Below, piece by piece: positions 21,568-33,334 of a DNA stretch of 64,000 nucleotides. The position numbers and the translations under genes are program-made. The stretch is from Leptidea sinapis (lineage: Eukaryota > Arthropoda > Insecta > Lepidoptera > Pieridae). The stretch covers positions 2,356,001 through 2,420,000 of the forward strand of contig NC_066275.1 of the NCBI RefSeq assembly GCF_905404315.1, in the 5' to 3' direction. Position 1 is the stretch's first letter. Every line of letters starts with the position of its first letter. The notes under the pieces are model-generated. The model did not search any database and was not told the DNA's origin. It saw only the letters and a list, made by a program, of their open reading frames with translations.

Positions 21568-21838
21568 CTATTTGACACAGCAAACGTTGTATTGCCGATA
21601 TTAAAATCGCGATACAAAAGTAACTGTTGATGGTAGATGGGTGAAAATTTGAAGTTGTATGTATTTTTAATGCTAAAAAAATTTCAAAAAAAACCTTAAC
21701 ATTTAGGGGTATGAAAAATAGATGTTGGCCGATTCTCAGACCTACTCAATATGCTCACAAAATTTCATGAGAATCGGTCAAGCCGTTTCGGAGGAGTACG
21801 GGAACGAACATTGTGACACGAGAATTTTATATATAAGA
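21568..21838 (-). mobile_element. Non-autonomous Helitron-like element
   Basis: The minus strand starts TCTTATATATAAAATTCTCG after an A, continues CTCCTCCGAAACGGCTTGAC and CCTAAATGTTAAGG, and finishes GGCAATACAACGTTTGCTGT then GTCAAATAG instead of GGTCAGCTAG. Same subfamily as 4283-4595, with a decayed 3' end. Confidence 0.7.
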
Positions 21839-21844
21839 TAAAGG

Positions 21845-24118
21845 CAAACCATTTGGTTCAAACACAGACGAAAAAGCCCTCGTCATGTGATGGTCTAGAA
21901 GTATTCTATCTTTCACAGAACATCACACACTAACATACTTAATTACATAAAAACAAATACTATACCACAGGGTACCGCCTTGCCAGTGAGTAAGAAGTCT
22001 CGAAAACGAAAGTCCAGTGAACTATCAGATTAGATTTTGAACAATCCACTTTCCTTTTACCCTAGCATAGTTGTTCCTAGTTTCAAGTCTCTTTAGAAGA
22101 CACCTTGTGACAGGGAGCTATAAATATTTGGTCAATATGACCCCCGCTCTGGAGAGGCTCTTGAGTATAGACGAGGTTTTCAGTTGAAAAACCATTCACT
22201 CTTAAACTAAACTACCCCATATTAGTTTTTATTTAAACTTTATTACATATCAAAAGTTCAAAAAAGTGAAGAATTGGCGAGAAACACGTCTTTTCAATTC
22301 TTCAGAGACACTTCCACAGCCAATTGAGACAATTATACTAACAAAAGCTCTGCCCGACCCTGTCACACTATCACAATAAGAATGTGGCTTACACTATATA
22401 TAGTGCTCATCCGGTGAGTGTTATATGTTAAGGTAATTAACATAATAATGACGTTACTGATATCGTCCGTTGTTACCTACTTAAGGCAAATTATAGCCCC
22501 AAGGACTTCCTGTGTGCCATCAAAGATTATAAATTATAGCAGATGTATTATTTCTAAGGATTTCTCTTTCGATCTATTTTATTTCATTTACTAGTCTCGA
22601 ATTGGCATCGGACGTAGTTACAAGGAATTGATTTTTTCTTAAATCATTTCGTTCGTTTTAAATCGTTGAAATTTTGTTGTTGTCTTGAGCGCACAACGTT
22701 TTAAGTAGTTCTTTAATATGAATAATTTGAGATTTAAAATATATTAACAATGGGACTGTGGTTAATCCTTGAAACGTTTACACAGACGTCTTGAAGTATA
22801 CTTTTAAAGATTCCCTTGGAAACATGTCAGGTATAACCATCACCTATTTAGTATATAATAATACAGCTCATTCATAATAAAAAATACCACCATATCCGTA
22901 CATATTTTTAAGTACCTATCGATTGGGTTCTAGAAGTTTTCCCTTTTTATAAGTATACGTAGGTAGGATTTTTTTCATTCTTCAACATAAATCGCTAAAT
23001 ATACATCATAAAAGTAGATAAAATCTGATTAAGCTTGTGCGATTGAAACCTTTTTATTAGATTCAAAACTTTATCCAAATTAGACAAAATTTTGGAATAT
23101 TTTAGTGTAACACGGAGAGAGAGAAATTTGAAATACCGGATCTTATATGTCAGGAAACAAATGTTTTTTGTTGTCATTCAAATTAGGAATGCGACAGAAT
23201 TCTGTCAAACGAACATCCCGCCGCATAAAGAAGACATTCGCCAAAAAGATAGTACGTCATAAATACGAAAACGCTCACAAAAAGTATAATAAAAGAAACA
23301 AAAACACTCTTATGTAAATACAAACAAGTGGCATCGTAAAGTAAACAGGAGATACGGAATAATATAAAAACCACAACGGTTGCCACAATAACATAAAGAT
23401 GCAATTGAATTTCCTCGACTCGACCATAAAACTGGAGATGTCATAAATAAATTTTCACTTATTATACCAATACGGAATGTTGGATGAAACTTTGAACGAG
23501 TAAATTTAAAACTTTTACTGTTCAAGTATTAAATTGCGTGTTCCGCGCAGTATTTCGATATAATTTTGTTCTGAGATGAGATTTTAGTTGGATGTGATAA
23601 AATTAAAATCGTAAATATTTGTTGCTGCAGACTTAATCGCGTTTTTATTTTATTTGCGGCAATATGCTATTTACATGGAATTTATGAAGTGTATTCAAAT
23701 TTTATTGGTACCAATACTTCTGGCACTTTGATCCCGTGGATTATCATAATGTCGCGATACAAATGACGTGTTATTTTTGTCAACTCTTTTAAAATTAACA
23801 TTCTTATTTCAATGAAGTGATATTATTTACCTATATCTATTTAAAAAAAGGTTCTTTTCAGGTTAAAATTCAATTTGAATACATAATATAGTGTTCAAGG
23901 TGACAACAATTTCCTCGCCAACGGCATATTTTTGTAACTGGTATGCATATAAGTTCGCCACACTAGTCTCAGCTTCGATGCACAAACTGAAACCGCAGGG
24001 CTTACATAGCATAAACCTTTCTGTTACAATATCATAATATTGTATTTATTTTTGATAAATCTTGCTCACTACTGCTGGCGATGTTGTATAATATCGCTCA
24101 TTTAATTTTTTTTTCCAG
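21845..24118. other. 2.3 kb AT-rich stretch, nothing recognised
   Basis: No TIR pair, RT motif, tRNA-like block or long frame. The minus frames at 23183-23525 are hydrophobic but short and have no recognisable motif. It may be unique DNA. Confidence 0.35.
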
Positions 24119-24129
24119 CTGTTTTACAG

Positions 24130-24407
24130 CCAAATGTTATTACCCGCCGCGATGGCAAGCGTCCTGATGAAATGACGCTGGTGGCTTGAGCACGGGGAAG
24201 GGCGCTGGTGTGGGACGCGACCTCCATCGACACTCTGGCTCCTTCTCATGTCCAAGTTACGTCAATTTGTGCTAGGGCTGCTGCTTCGACTGCCGAACAC
24301 AGCAAGCCTCGCAAATATGTTGGTCTCAGTGAGTCATACATCTTTGTGCCGTTTGGTGTCGAGACACTTGGCCCGTGGGGCCCAGAGGTGCGGAGAATGT
24401 ACAAAAT
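24130..24407 (+). pseudogene. RPDGMTL-type retroelement ORF fragment, copy 1
   Basis: From 24159 one frame reads KRPDEMTLVA, a stop, then ARGRALVWDATSIDTLAPSH and further RKYVGLSESYIFVPFGVETL GP. It matches 38642-38996, where the frame is more complete. The element then breaks into a LINE 3' UTR. The spacing RPD...WDAT resembles a PD-(D/E)XK-like core. I recognise the sequence as a dispersed invertebrate retroelement ORF but cannot name its clade. Confidence 0.6.
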
Positions 24408-24560
24408 ACTACCCTCAGGCTATTTAATAAATAAATTTTATTGTGCTGAAGTTTTATTTTAAAATCCGAAGAAGCCTGCTGAGTTTATTGTACCCGTTCT
24501 TTCAGATCTGAAGCATATATTTTCGAATGAGTGGTGGTAGTATTTGAACCCTACCTTGAA
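24408..24560 (+). repeat. LINE 3' UTR fragment, family C
   Basis: CCCTCAGGCTATTTAATAAA, CCTGCTGAGTTTATTGTACC and CGAATGAGTGGTGGTAGTAT are diverged versions of the family C 3' UTR seen at 28734-28930. It joins directly to the RPDGMTL fragment, either as a chimaera or as two adjacent insertions. Confidence 0.5.
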
Positions 24561-24955
24561 TATAGTATAATATTTGAATTCGAATAGATAATTAAATATT
24601 TAGATTTTTTGTAGGCACAAAATAAATATTTGCTTTACTATATGTTAATCTTTGCCTTCATCCTTGATACCAGTTCCGGATCTATCTAATTAAGTGGCTG
24701 CAGTTAGCTTGCAAGAGATTTATAGCCGTGAAGAGTTCAAGTCGCTTCATTACGTCACCGTTAGATTAATTAACTAAGATCTATTAACCTTTGTTAGCAT
24801 TTACTGTACAAGAGTATTACCACTGAAAGGACCTCGTGCGGTCGACTGTAAAAACAAAAGAACTTCATTAGCGAAAATTGTTTCTATTTCCTGATACAAT
24901 AATGCATGGACAGCATTAACCCACTATCATAAGTTAACAGTATTATAACCATTTA

Positions 24956-25151
24956 CGGCCGTTTTCAATAACGTATCTCTAGTAACGGATATATTGCTAT
25001 CACCGTTGATGACAAGATGTAATCTATCCATATTTATGTCCAATATAATTATATAATTAGTTGTAGTCCAATACTATCTGTCGATAGGTTATTGAAATGT
25101 AAGTAAACTTGTAAGTTAAACTAAGGATAGGTAGGTTATTGAAAACGGCCG
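24956..25151. mobile_element. MITE with 17 bp TIR and TTA duplication
   Basis: Perfect inverted ends CGGCCGTTTTCAATAAC, flanked by TTA at 24953-24955 and 25152-25154. 196 bp, non-coding. The TWA-type duplication suggests a PIF/Harbinger-powered MITE. The terminal motif GGTTATTGAAA also appears once internally near 25087, suggesting a subterminal repeat. Confidence 0.8.
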
Positions 25152-25154
25152 TTA

Positions 25155-25628
25155 GACGTCTAATATATTATTTGATTAATATACAAAATAAAAGAGATTG
25201 ATCATACATGTACCATGGTTGTGTCAGACAATAATATATATGATAATTTAAGTTACATTTATACATTCAGTTTGGGACTAAATTCAAAGTACTTATTGAA
25301 ATTATAAAATCGATCGCTATTTATCGAATCATAATCGATGAAGAGTAGCATCTTCATAGTACATTAATTATAAATGTCGTTTATGGAATATAACAACTCG
25401 TTAACCAATTAAAATCGAATCGAAACAACCCGTCATGTGGTGTTTTTATGGTTTATGGTTACAACAATACATTTAGTTATACTTGAAACTAAATACTTAC
25501 ACGTAACAGCAAAGACTTTATTAATTTTATTACAATCCCATGCCGTTTTTTCTTTTACGTCGAGTTGAGATATTTATTTATGCTAAAACTATTACAGTGA
25601 GTATTATTTTATTATGAATTAAACAATA
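25155..25628. other. AT-rich spacer, nothing recognised
   Basis: No shared repeat or gene-like frame. Confidence 0.3.
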
Positions 25629-25629
25629 T

Positions 25630-26300
25630 GTTATGTTTTATTAAAGTGATAACCCTCACTTCTAGGATAAATACACAAATAAAATTTGAAAAACAAAATT
25701 TTATGAACGATGCGGGATTCGAACCCACGAGCTCCGGCGTTCCGTGCCGCTGCTCTAACCAACTAAGCTAACCGAACAAAGCCACAACCTGAGAGTTGAA
25801 CAAAGCAAATAGAATTTTATAACGAGGCGGTACTCGAACGGTCAGCTCAGTTGGTTAGAGCACCGGCTCGGAACGCCGGAGGTCGTGGGTTCGAATCCCG
25901 CATCTATACTAATATTATAAAGCTGCAGTGTTTGTTTGTTTATTTGTTTGAACGCGCTTATCTCTGGTACTACTGGTCCAATTTGAATGATTCTTTCAGT
26001 GTTGGGTAGTCCATTTATCGAGGAAGGCTATAGGCTAAGTTTTTTTGTTTTTCAAAATTAGGGATCCGTAATAAAATTGCTATTTTGTAACACAAGGTGT
26101 AAAATCGAAAACCTATTTTTGCGTGCGCTGCAAAAACTATTGACAATAGAACAAAATGATGTACAGGCTATAATATAGGCAATATTTTATTACTTATAAA
26201 ACTATCGCGTGAATTATACTTTATATGGCAAAACAACGTTTGCCGGGTCAGCTAGTCGTTCATAAAATTTTGTTTTTCAAATTTTGTTTGTGTATTATGA
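25630..26300. repeat. Inverted pair of tRNA-like repeat units, interrupted by a Helitron
   Basis: A minus-strand unit (25640-25780, CTTCTAGGAT ... GGGATTCGAACCCACGAGCT) is followed head to head by a plus-strand unit. The plus unit has GCCACAACCTGAGAGTTGAA, GGTCAGCTCAGTTGGTTAGA and the perfect B box GGTTCGAATCC at 25888-25898. It stops at 25902 (CCCGCA), continues at 26256 (TCGTTCATAAAATTTTG), and is split by the Helitron at 25903-26255. Confidence 0.75.
25903..26255 (+). mobile_element. Non-autonomous Helitron at a fully resolved A^T site
   Basis: 353 bp. Starts TCTATACTAATATTATAAAG, ends with the hairpin GGCAAA-ACAACG-TTTGCC then GGGTCAGCTAG. The interrupted repeat reads CCCGCA|TCGTTCAT, exactly the uninterrupted sequence of sister copies (CCCGCATCGTTCAT). 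The insertion is therefore between A and T with no duplication, as Helitrons do. No Rep/helicase coding sequence. Confidence 0.9.
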
Positions 26301-26375
26301 GTTAACTACGTAGTATGAAGTATAGCACCTACTTACTTAATTATGCGATTAATTACCTATTTAAGGGTATTATTT

Positions 26376-26440
26376 GAATTGACATCGAAAATAATTCAAA
26401 AGGAATCAATTTCGAGAAAATGCCTTTTAATTTCCGTTTT
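26376..26440 (+). repeat. LINE 3' tail fragment
   Basis: AATTGACATCGAAAATAATTC then AAAGGAATCAATTTCGAGAA and TGCCTTTTA match the LINE 3' end at 17505-17580. No coding part remains. Confidence 0.5.
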
Positions 26441-26444
26441 TCCT

Positions 26445-27225
26445 GTCGTCATGTAGTAATCTGCAAGCATTATTATGTTTGGCTTTAAGGCTGTCGTAGC
26501 TAGTGAATTTACTGGGATAGAGAGTAGGGCTTCCAATCCCGCAATACCGAGATCTCGGTTATTTTGAATATTTAAAGAATGCAGAACAGTACTGCATTGT
26601 ATTGAATAAGACGTATCATGAGTGAACGTAAACCTCACTCGTCACTTTTTATCAGAAAAAATTATCACTGCTTATCAAGGCCCTTAGTGAACCCCGTCCA
26701 TTTATATATTTTATCATAAATATTATGGTGGTTAAGTAGTTAAAACGGGGCTGCGTAACTCAACCTCGCACTTAGAATGTAGCAGGAATAATCTGTGATC
26801 TGAGTACTAGCAATCTTATTTAACCCTTAATAAGGCGCATTAAGAAAATCACACAAGTAGTCGCATAGGGTCACATCTTACTCGAAAGCTAAGAATAAAA
26901 ATCGAGTTGAAGGAACTAATACAATGAAATATGTTATCTAAAAAATAATGAAATGTCTTATAGAAATCATAATAAAACTTTCACTTAAAACAATTGAAAA
27001 CATTAAACAACTTCTAATAGCTCTTGGATTTTTTTTTTTATATAACTGATAGTGTTCGCTTTGAGAGTTCGAAGAAAATGATAAAATGGTGCCATGACTG
27101 TCTTTTAGTTCTTCTCGTGACTTTCGTACTTAGCGCATAGTAAAACATTGCAGTTCGACACCTCCTGTGGTTTTATTTGGTACTTTAGATCATTTCACTT
27201 TTCGTCCATGCCCTTAGGTATTGTG
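26445..27225. other. AT-rich stretch, nothing recognised
   Basis: An 80-codon minus frame (26396-26638) has no motif that I recognise, and no shared repeats were noted. Confidence 0.3.
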
Positions 27226-27235
27226 TTGTGGGTGG

Positions 27236-27306
27236 CAAAGGCGGTGATCACTTAACACCAGGTGACCCGTACGCTCGTTTGTCCTCCTTTTCCATAAAAA
27301 AAAACT
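27236..27306 (+). repeat. Family B 3' terminus only
   Basis: GGCGGTGATCACTTAACACC, GTACGCTCGTTTGTCCTCC and CCATAAAAAAAAA form the last ~65 bp plus A-tail of the family B LINE, a strongly 5'-truncated copy. Confidence 0.7.
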
Positions 27307-27309
27307 TTT

Positions 27310-27935
27310 AACACATTTTCATGTGACACACACAACAGAAATAAGTAAATAATTATCAGTATTTTTAGTTCATATTTTTAAGTTAATATGCGCATTTAAA
27401 AAAAATATTAAAAATGTAACATGCTCATGGCGTAGTTATTTTTTAATCTTTATGTTATAAATCTTCAACACAAGCAATAATTACTTGAAAAAATACCCTG
27501 TAATACTGATTATTTTTCTACACCCAAAGAAACTACCAATCCGTGTCAAAAATTACGATATTAAGCGTAATAATATTACTGAAGTAAGAATATTACTCCA
27601 CTACTGTTGCAGAGTCAGTAAATAACAAACCGTACACGGCCATACTGAATTAATTTAACAAGATAATACCAAACCCTTATATGCACTTCATCCTAAATTA
27701 TATTGTCATGTTTCCATTATTTTGTAACATTTTTAAATTTCTCGTCAAAAGCAGTAAACTAAGTTTAAAATCGTGTTTGCATAATATAATTCGATGATGA
27801 CTTATGGAAGATTTAGCGTTTTATAAGATGATAAATTAATTAAATATATTTTGTAGAAAAATAATACACTAAAAGTCTTTGCTACTTACTTCAGTTGAAT
27901 TGTACTTTACACTAATTTAATTTTTTTCATAGTTT
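27310..27935. other. AT-rich stretch, nothing recognised
   Basis: No repeat or gene seen. Confidence 0.3.
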
Positions 27936-27937
27936 TT

Positions 27938-28288
27938 TTTTTGTGGAATAGGAGAACAAACGAGCGTACCTCCTTACCTATTGTTAAGTGATCACCGCTG
28001 CCCACAATCTCTTGCAACACCAGAGGAATCACAGGAGCTTTGCCGGCCTTTAAGGAAGGTGTACGCGCTTTTTTTGAAGGTACCCATGTCGTATCGTCCC
28101 TGAAACACCGCACAAGGAAGCTCATTCCACAGCTTTGTAGTACGTGGAAGAAAGCTCCTTGAAAACCGCACTGTGGAGGACCGCCACACATCCAGATGGT
28201 GAGGATGATATCCTAACTTGTGGCGTGTCGTGCGAAGGTGGAATTCGGCGGCAGGAATCAGGTTAAACAGCTCTTCGGAACACTAGTA
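27938..28288 (-). pseudogene. Non-LTR retrotransposon 3' fragment, family B
   Basis: Well-conserved copy of the C-terminal region: the minus frame at 27992-28189 has WRSSTVRFSRSFLPRTTKLW, NELPCAVFQGRYDMGTFKKS and AYTFLKGRQSSCDSSGVARD. Poly-T at 27938 marks the antisense A-tail. It is truncated at about codon SEELFNL (AACAGCTCTTCGGAACAC) and joins a family C LINE in the opposite orientation. Confidence 0.85.
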
Positions 28289-28930
28289 TTATGTCACATG
28301 GTATATTGTTATGGGGCAGTGCGGCCGATATTAATACCATCTTTGTGCTGCAGAAGAGGGCTATTCGCGCGATTTATAACCTAGGTCCTAAAGAATCAAT
28401 AAGAGAAAAATTTAAAGAAATAAACATTTTGACTGTTGCTTCTTAATACATTTTTGATAATGTTCTGTATGTTCATAAGCACATTGAGGAATTTTCTAGA
28501 AACTGTGACATTCAGAATGTTAACAGGAACAAACATAAACTTGTTATGCCTACTACTCGGTTAGGTCGAGTTAGTAAGTCTTTTGTTGGGCGATGTATAT
28601 ACTTCTACAATATGATCCTAGAAAATGTACAAAACAAATGTGTTACGAAATTTAAAAGAATTGTTAAAACACGTTTGTGTGGGAAAGATTATTATAGCAT
28701 AAACGATTTTCTTAATGACACCATGGACTGAGAATAGAGCGAACACCCTCAGGCTCTTTAATTATAAATGTTTATTGTACGATATCACATTGTAATCCAT
28801 ATTTAATATTTTAAAAAAAGCCCGCAGAGTTTCTTGCGCCCATTCTTCTCAGGTCTGAGACAGTCTCTTTTGAATGGGTGGTACTTTTTGACGTTCAATA
28901 AGTGATTTTAAATCCAAATTTGAATACATT
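28289..28930 (+). pseudogene. Jockey-like LINE RT C-terminus and 3' UTR, family C
   Basis: Reads HGILLWGSAADINTIFVLQK, RAIRAIYNLGPKESIREKFK and EINILTVAS, then one stop. The frame continues from 28546 with TTRLGRVSKSFVGRCIYFYN and FKRIVKTRLCGKDYYSINDF LNDTMD, then a stop at 28733. This is the post-RT C-terminal domain of a jockey-like LINE. The 3' UTR has the AGTTTCTTGCGCCCATTCTT and GACGTTCAATAAGTGATTTT blocks shared with 38035-38125 and 51240-51350. Confidence 0.8.
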
Positions 28931-28934
28931 TATT

Positions 28935-29945
28935 ATTAATATACTCTCAACTACTCGTACAAACATTTGCTAATACTATTTATGAACTACTAGCATTTAC
29001 TGTGAGGGCATAAATCTATTTCCCTACACAAAAGTATCAACCGTCGCCAGATCGATTCCCCAAGTAAAGTCCTCGAGGTCACGTAAAGACGGACACGTAA
29101 AACATATATAAAACGGAATTGCTTACAGCTGCAATACTGTAGAAGCCTACGTCTAGGGATCGAGTTATGAATTATTACATGGATGATGTTCTGAATCGCC
29201 AGCTTTGGTAAACGGCCAATTTTTATCCCAAATTTACCGTTTCGTCTCACATTTACTCAAACAATATTAGTTTATAAGTTCTTAGTTTCAATAGCAAATT
29301 TCTGAATTAAATTTATATACCTAGCAAAATATATGGAGGATAAGTGGGCAAAGCGCTCGGGCGTATCCCGCGAATTAATTATTTATTATCTTAGTAATAT
29401 ATTTTTAATATTAGAACAACAGATTGAAATTGTTTTTTTTAATTCATTAAAAAAATAATATATTATTTATAGCACGTTATAAGGAAATATTCTTTCCTGA
29501 ACAAACCTTGTTGAATATTATTTATATATTATTATTTATATTGTAGGCTGTACATTCAAGGATATTTGATGAACCTAAGATTGGAGGTAAACACAACAGA
29601 CTTCAAAACAATGCTTTAATAAAATGATTTACTTATAATCGTATTCAAGTGTGTTAAATTGTAGCATGCTAAATGTATCGTTAAATGTTAATTATATTCC
29701 CATTGGATTGTGTTTGAAAATACATAAAAATATGTGAATTATAGATCGCGTTCATATTATATTTATTAGATAAATATCTTTAGGTTAATTTACTTGAAGC
29801 GTTTGGTTGATATTCTTAAAGTCATAATAACGTAAAGTTTATGTGGCTGCAAAGCAAAATACTGAATATTCTTATAGACGCTTATGAATAACATGAAGAA
29901 TTTTTGGCATTCGACAGAATTATAATTATAATAAATAGTAAAGAA
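28935..29945. other. 1 kb AT-rich stretch, nothing recognised
   Basis: The arginine-rich minus frame at 28990-29250 shows no recognisable motif. No dispersed repeats seen. Confidence 0.3.
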
Positions 29946-29949
29946 GTTA

Positions 29950-30204
29950 TCCTATTTCTGCTGTCAAGCACGTGTTAACCTTACTGTGTTTCAGTCTGAA
30001 AGGCGCCGTAGCTAGTAGAAATTTCTGAGCAAATGAGACTTAAAATCTCATGTCTGAAGGTGAGGAGCGCAATTGTAGCGCCGCACAGAATTTTTGGGGT
30101 TTTTCAAGAGTCCTGATCGGCAGTGCATTCTGAAGGCAAGGGCGTATCAATTACCATCAGCTGAACTTCCTGCTCGTCTCGTCTCTTATTTTCATACAAA
30201 AAAA
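29950..30204 (+). repeat. Family A retroposon copy 5 (5' truncated)
   Basis: Starts at CCTATTTCTGCTGTCAAGCA, lacking the TACCAGTGGGAGG start, and ends TCTCTTATTTTCATACAAAAA AA. Confidence 0.7.
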
Positions 30205-30885
30205 GGTTTTATCACAGTTTCATGAAGAACAAGAAGAAATAACAATATAAATTAATGTAAATATATAATTGAAATATAACACAAAATTTCCTATCTGGAC
30301 AATGAGAAAAGGGTAAACTTTAGGAGCAGTTAACATTTTGACCCTCGTACATAAATCACATTCAGTTGACTAAATAATCCAAACTAAATTACGTCCTTAA
30401 TGATATTTCAAACACGTTTAACACTCTTTAACTAAGTTAGTCATTCTGAATAGTGTTGATATTCGTTTTATATTATGTTAGGTACTCAATTTCTTACTAG
30501 CTAGCTTAATTTATATAATTATTGTTTCTTTCTTTTGATTTAGAGACATGAAAAAAAATCTAGACTCTTTTTTCTTCCAAAAGAGTTCATCTGAATTCTT
30601 TCGCTGATTATTTAGTAGAAAACAACAACAAACTGTGATAGTTTAAAAACTATTTCTTTAATCTAAAAAAAGCCAAAAGGATCCATGACTATGATTTTAA
30701 TATCACAGAATTTCTACGAGCAACAACAAATCTAAAGCACAAAGTGAGAGACGTTGCCTCACATTCTTCCATTGATCCCCGATATGTATTTGATATTTGA
30801 TTTGATAATATGTAAGTTTATTGGATACTTATCTGTAAACCTACATACATCTGCGAATAAATGCAAGTTACTACGTGAAATACGC
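30205..30885. other. AT-rich stretch, nothing recognised
   Basis: No repeat or coding signature noted. Confidence 0.3.
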
Positions 30886-30892
30886 AGTGCTA

Positions 30893-31036
30893 GTTTGCCC
30901 CCCACAAGATTGACGGGCGATCTGGTCAAGATCGCCGGAATTGTAGGATATGTGGTGCAGGACCGATCGTCGTGGAGATCTTTGGGAGAGGTCTTTGTCC
31001 AGCAGTGGACGTCTTCCAGTTGATGATGATGATCCA
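30893..31036 (+). pseudogene. RTE-type LINE C-terminus
   Basis: The frame ends PPTRLTGDLVKIAGIVGYVV, QDRSSWRSLGEVFVQQWTSS S and a stop, followed directly by TGATGATGATGAT. The QDRSxWRSLGEAFVQQWTS end and a TGATG microsatellite tail are typical of RTE elements in insects. 5' truncated. The 99-codon minus frame over it is an antisense shadow. Confidence 0.75.
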
Positions 31037-31265
31037 CCAACTCGCACTGGACCAACAACCAGCAGTCAACTAATGATTGATCACGCTAATATTGCAAAAT
31101 AAGCCACAAATAAAAGGATGCGTAAAAATGTTATATTATTCAATGATGGACCAATGCAATCAGAATGCTGAATTAAAATTCGTGCATAAATCATTTCTGA
31201 TAAATATTAATAGTCTAAGAGCATGTTGACAGATATTTAAAATACAAATATATTGAAATATTATT

Positions 31266-31700
31266 TATTTATTTATACTTTAATAAAACGGCGCAAGCCA
31301 ATTACAATATTAAAGTAAGAATTAATAACAAACTAAACATATTACACAAATAATAGTTAAAGATAAATACAAAGTTAACTGTAAATAACTAACAATTTAT
31401 TAACATCCAAATACCGTTCATCCATTACTCTCACAAAAACGCAAGCACTCTGGTAAAATCATCTGCCATCCATCCGCAAATAAATTACAAGCAGGGTTGG
31501 CTTCGAGAAGAGCGTTGAGAGTAGAGAGAGACCTCGGCATAGGTGAGTGCGAGCCACAGTACGATGTGTCGGACTCGCGAACAATGTATGCCTGCGCCTC
31601 AAACAGTAATTGTCCGGTACAAAGATTCTACATAGCTCAACATGCAAACTCGGCGCATCTCTATCACCTCTGAGAACTCTGCACATAACTGTGAGCTGTA
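31266..31700 (-). pseudogene. Probable LINE C-terminal coding remnant
   Basis: The minus frame from about 31686 reads MCRVLRGDRDAPSLHVELCR and IFVPDNYCLRRRHTLFASPT, then HRTVARTHLCRGLSLLSTLF. I recognise this as similar to C-terminal coding ends of lepidopteran LINEs (pattern RxDAPSL..LCRLFVPD.Y.R.RRH). The 3' part to 31266 is AT-rich untranslated sequence. Clade not assigned. Confidence 0.4.
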
Positions 31701-31704
31701 ACTG

Positions 31705-32575
31705 TGATTATGTTTGAATTTAAATCTATGAATATAAAAGCAGACGTCAAAGAAAATGTAGAGCTTTATTATCAGTATAAAAATGTAATTAAAAATGACC
31801 AAACAGAAAAACGTATGTTTGAAATATATAGTCATAAGTTTTTTGTATTGAAAAATTATTTTAATCAACGAGTCGGAAGCAAAAAGAAATCATAGAAAAA
31901 GTTCAATCAAATACTAATGAAATCTATTGCTGGAATTTCCTCCTTAGTCAGGCGCGTGGATGGTTTTTATCGGAGGCGTCTTAATTAGAACTAGCCCACG
32001 GCTGAAATCAATAATTTGATTAATGTATTGTGATTATTTACGAGTTTTATTAGACTTTATATTTGAGATACCTACGGAGTAATTAACTTTCAAAAAACTT
32101 TCAGTGACAAATCGAACAGGACAAGATTAGTATGCAAATATTATTTCTACTCAATCTTAATATTAAGAACCTTTTGAAGATAGAGTTTTTTTTTTCAAAC
32201 AGGTTAAAACGACACAAAATTTTTAATAACTCCATCAATTTCTAATATGCTAATTTTGAGATGAAACTGGCAGAAAACTCGACAACTGCTTTCTAAAAAA
32301 ATCTTTAAATACAAATTCGTTCAAAATATTCTTATTTAAAAGTGCTTAAAGTTGTAGGTTAGGAACATATTGTGATGTCAATCAAAATATCAATTTCTTT
32401 GAAGCGTTACGAGTATCTCAATGATTCTCCGGCCTATACAATACAATGAAGATTTTTTTTTTCTAAATCCTAAAGTGTGCTTTTCGTTAAACTTGAACTA
32501 TAAAATTTTGGAACAGGGTTTATGAAGGATTAGAGACATTTCATAAATGTTTAATACTAGAACTGGTAGGTAAAT
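31705..32575. other. AT-rich stretch, nothing recognised
   Basis: The plus frame at 31704-31895 is lysine-rich without known motif. No shared repeats seen. Confidence 0.3.
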
Positions 32576-32579
32576 TTTT

Positions 32580-32762
32580 ATGACAATAAACGACGAGACG
32601 ATCAGGACGTTCAGCTGATGGTTATTAATACGCCTTGCTCAGAATGCAGTGCCGTTCAGGATTCTTGAAAAATCCAAAGATGATTTGCGCTCGTCACCTT
32701 AAGATATAAGATGTTAAGTCTCATTTGCCCAGTAATTTGACGAGCAAGTAATTTCAGTACAT
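32580..32762 (-). repeat. Family A retroposon copy 6 (partial)
   Basis: Antisense on plus: GACGATCAGGACGTTCAGCT, GCAGTGCCGTTCAGGATTCT, CGCTCGTCACCTTAAGATAT. Only the poly-A-proximal half is present. Confidence 0.65.
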
Positions 32763-32764
32763 GA

Positions 32765-33330
32765 TAACTGTTTCAAAACCAGTGGTCCAATTTATAAAAT
32801 TTAATTTTTTAATATTAAGTTGGTGAACAAATCGAATGAAGACACAGGTTAAGCATATAACACAGCCTGACTAAATAAGAGATTATATATAATATAGATG
32901 TCTTGAACAAGTTGACACTGAGCACTGAGGTCGGACAGACTCTTTATTTGTGGTAACATGGGTATAGATTTACGAGCATGTCTGAATTTAATCTGTTATA
33001 CCCTTGAGGCATGAGTTAATGGAACTCTCTCGTGACCGTATTTAGTAAATACCACTGATATTTGGTTAGATCGAAGTTATTTGCATATTACAAATTTGTC
33101 TATCAAATATAGTTTTATAAAAGATTTTGAGAGTGCTAAAGCGAATGTTTTTTTTTTATTTGTTCATATATTATTATCTGAGTAATAATGTTTTTTTTTA
33201 ACTGTATTAACTAAATATTTTTGAAAGCCTAGAACTTAAGATGCTGTTACTGCGAACTCGTAGAAACTGTAGCATGCAGGCCTTTTTGGATGGTTTTTAT
33301 GCCATGGCATAACAAAGCATTTACTTACTT
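32765..33330. other. AT-rich stretch with small ACTT microsatellite
   Basis: Nothing recognised apart from (ACTT)n at about 33322-33340. Confidence 0.3.
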
Positions 33331-33334
33331 ACTT

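Noticed and set aside
23183..23525. Hydrophobic minus-strand frames as membrane-protein exons
   Set aside because: Short, no splice-supported continuation or motif. Hydrophobic content is expected from T-rich DNA.
30759..31058. 99-codon minus frame
   Set aside because: Antisense shadow of the RTE C-terminus ending in QQWTSSS and the TGATGATG tail.
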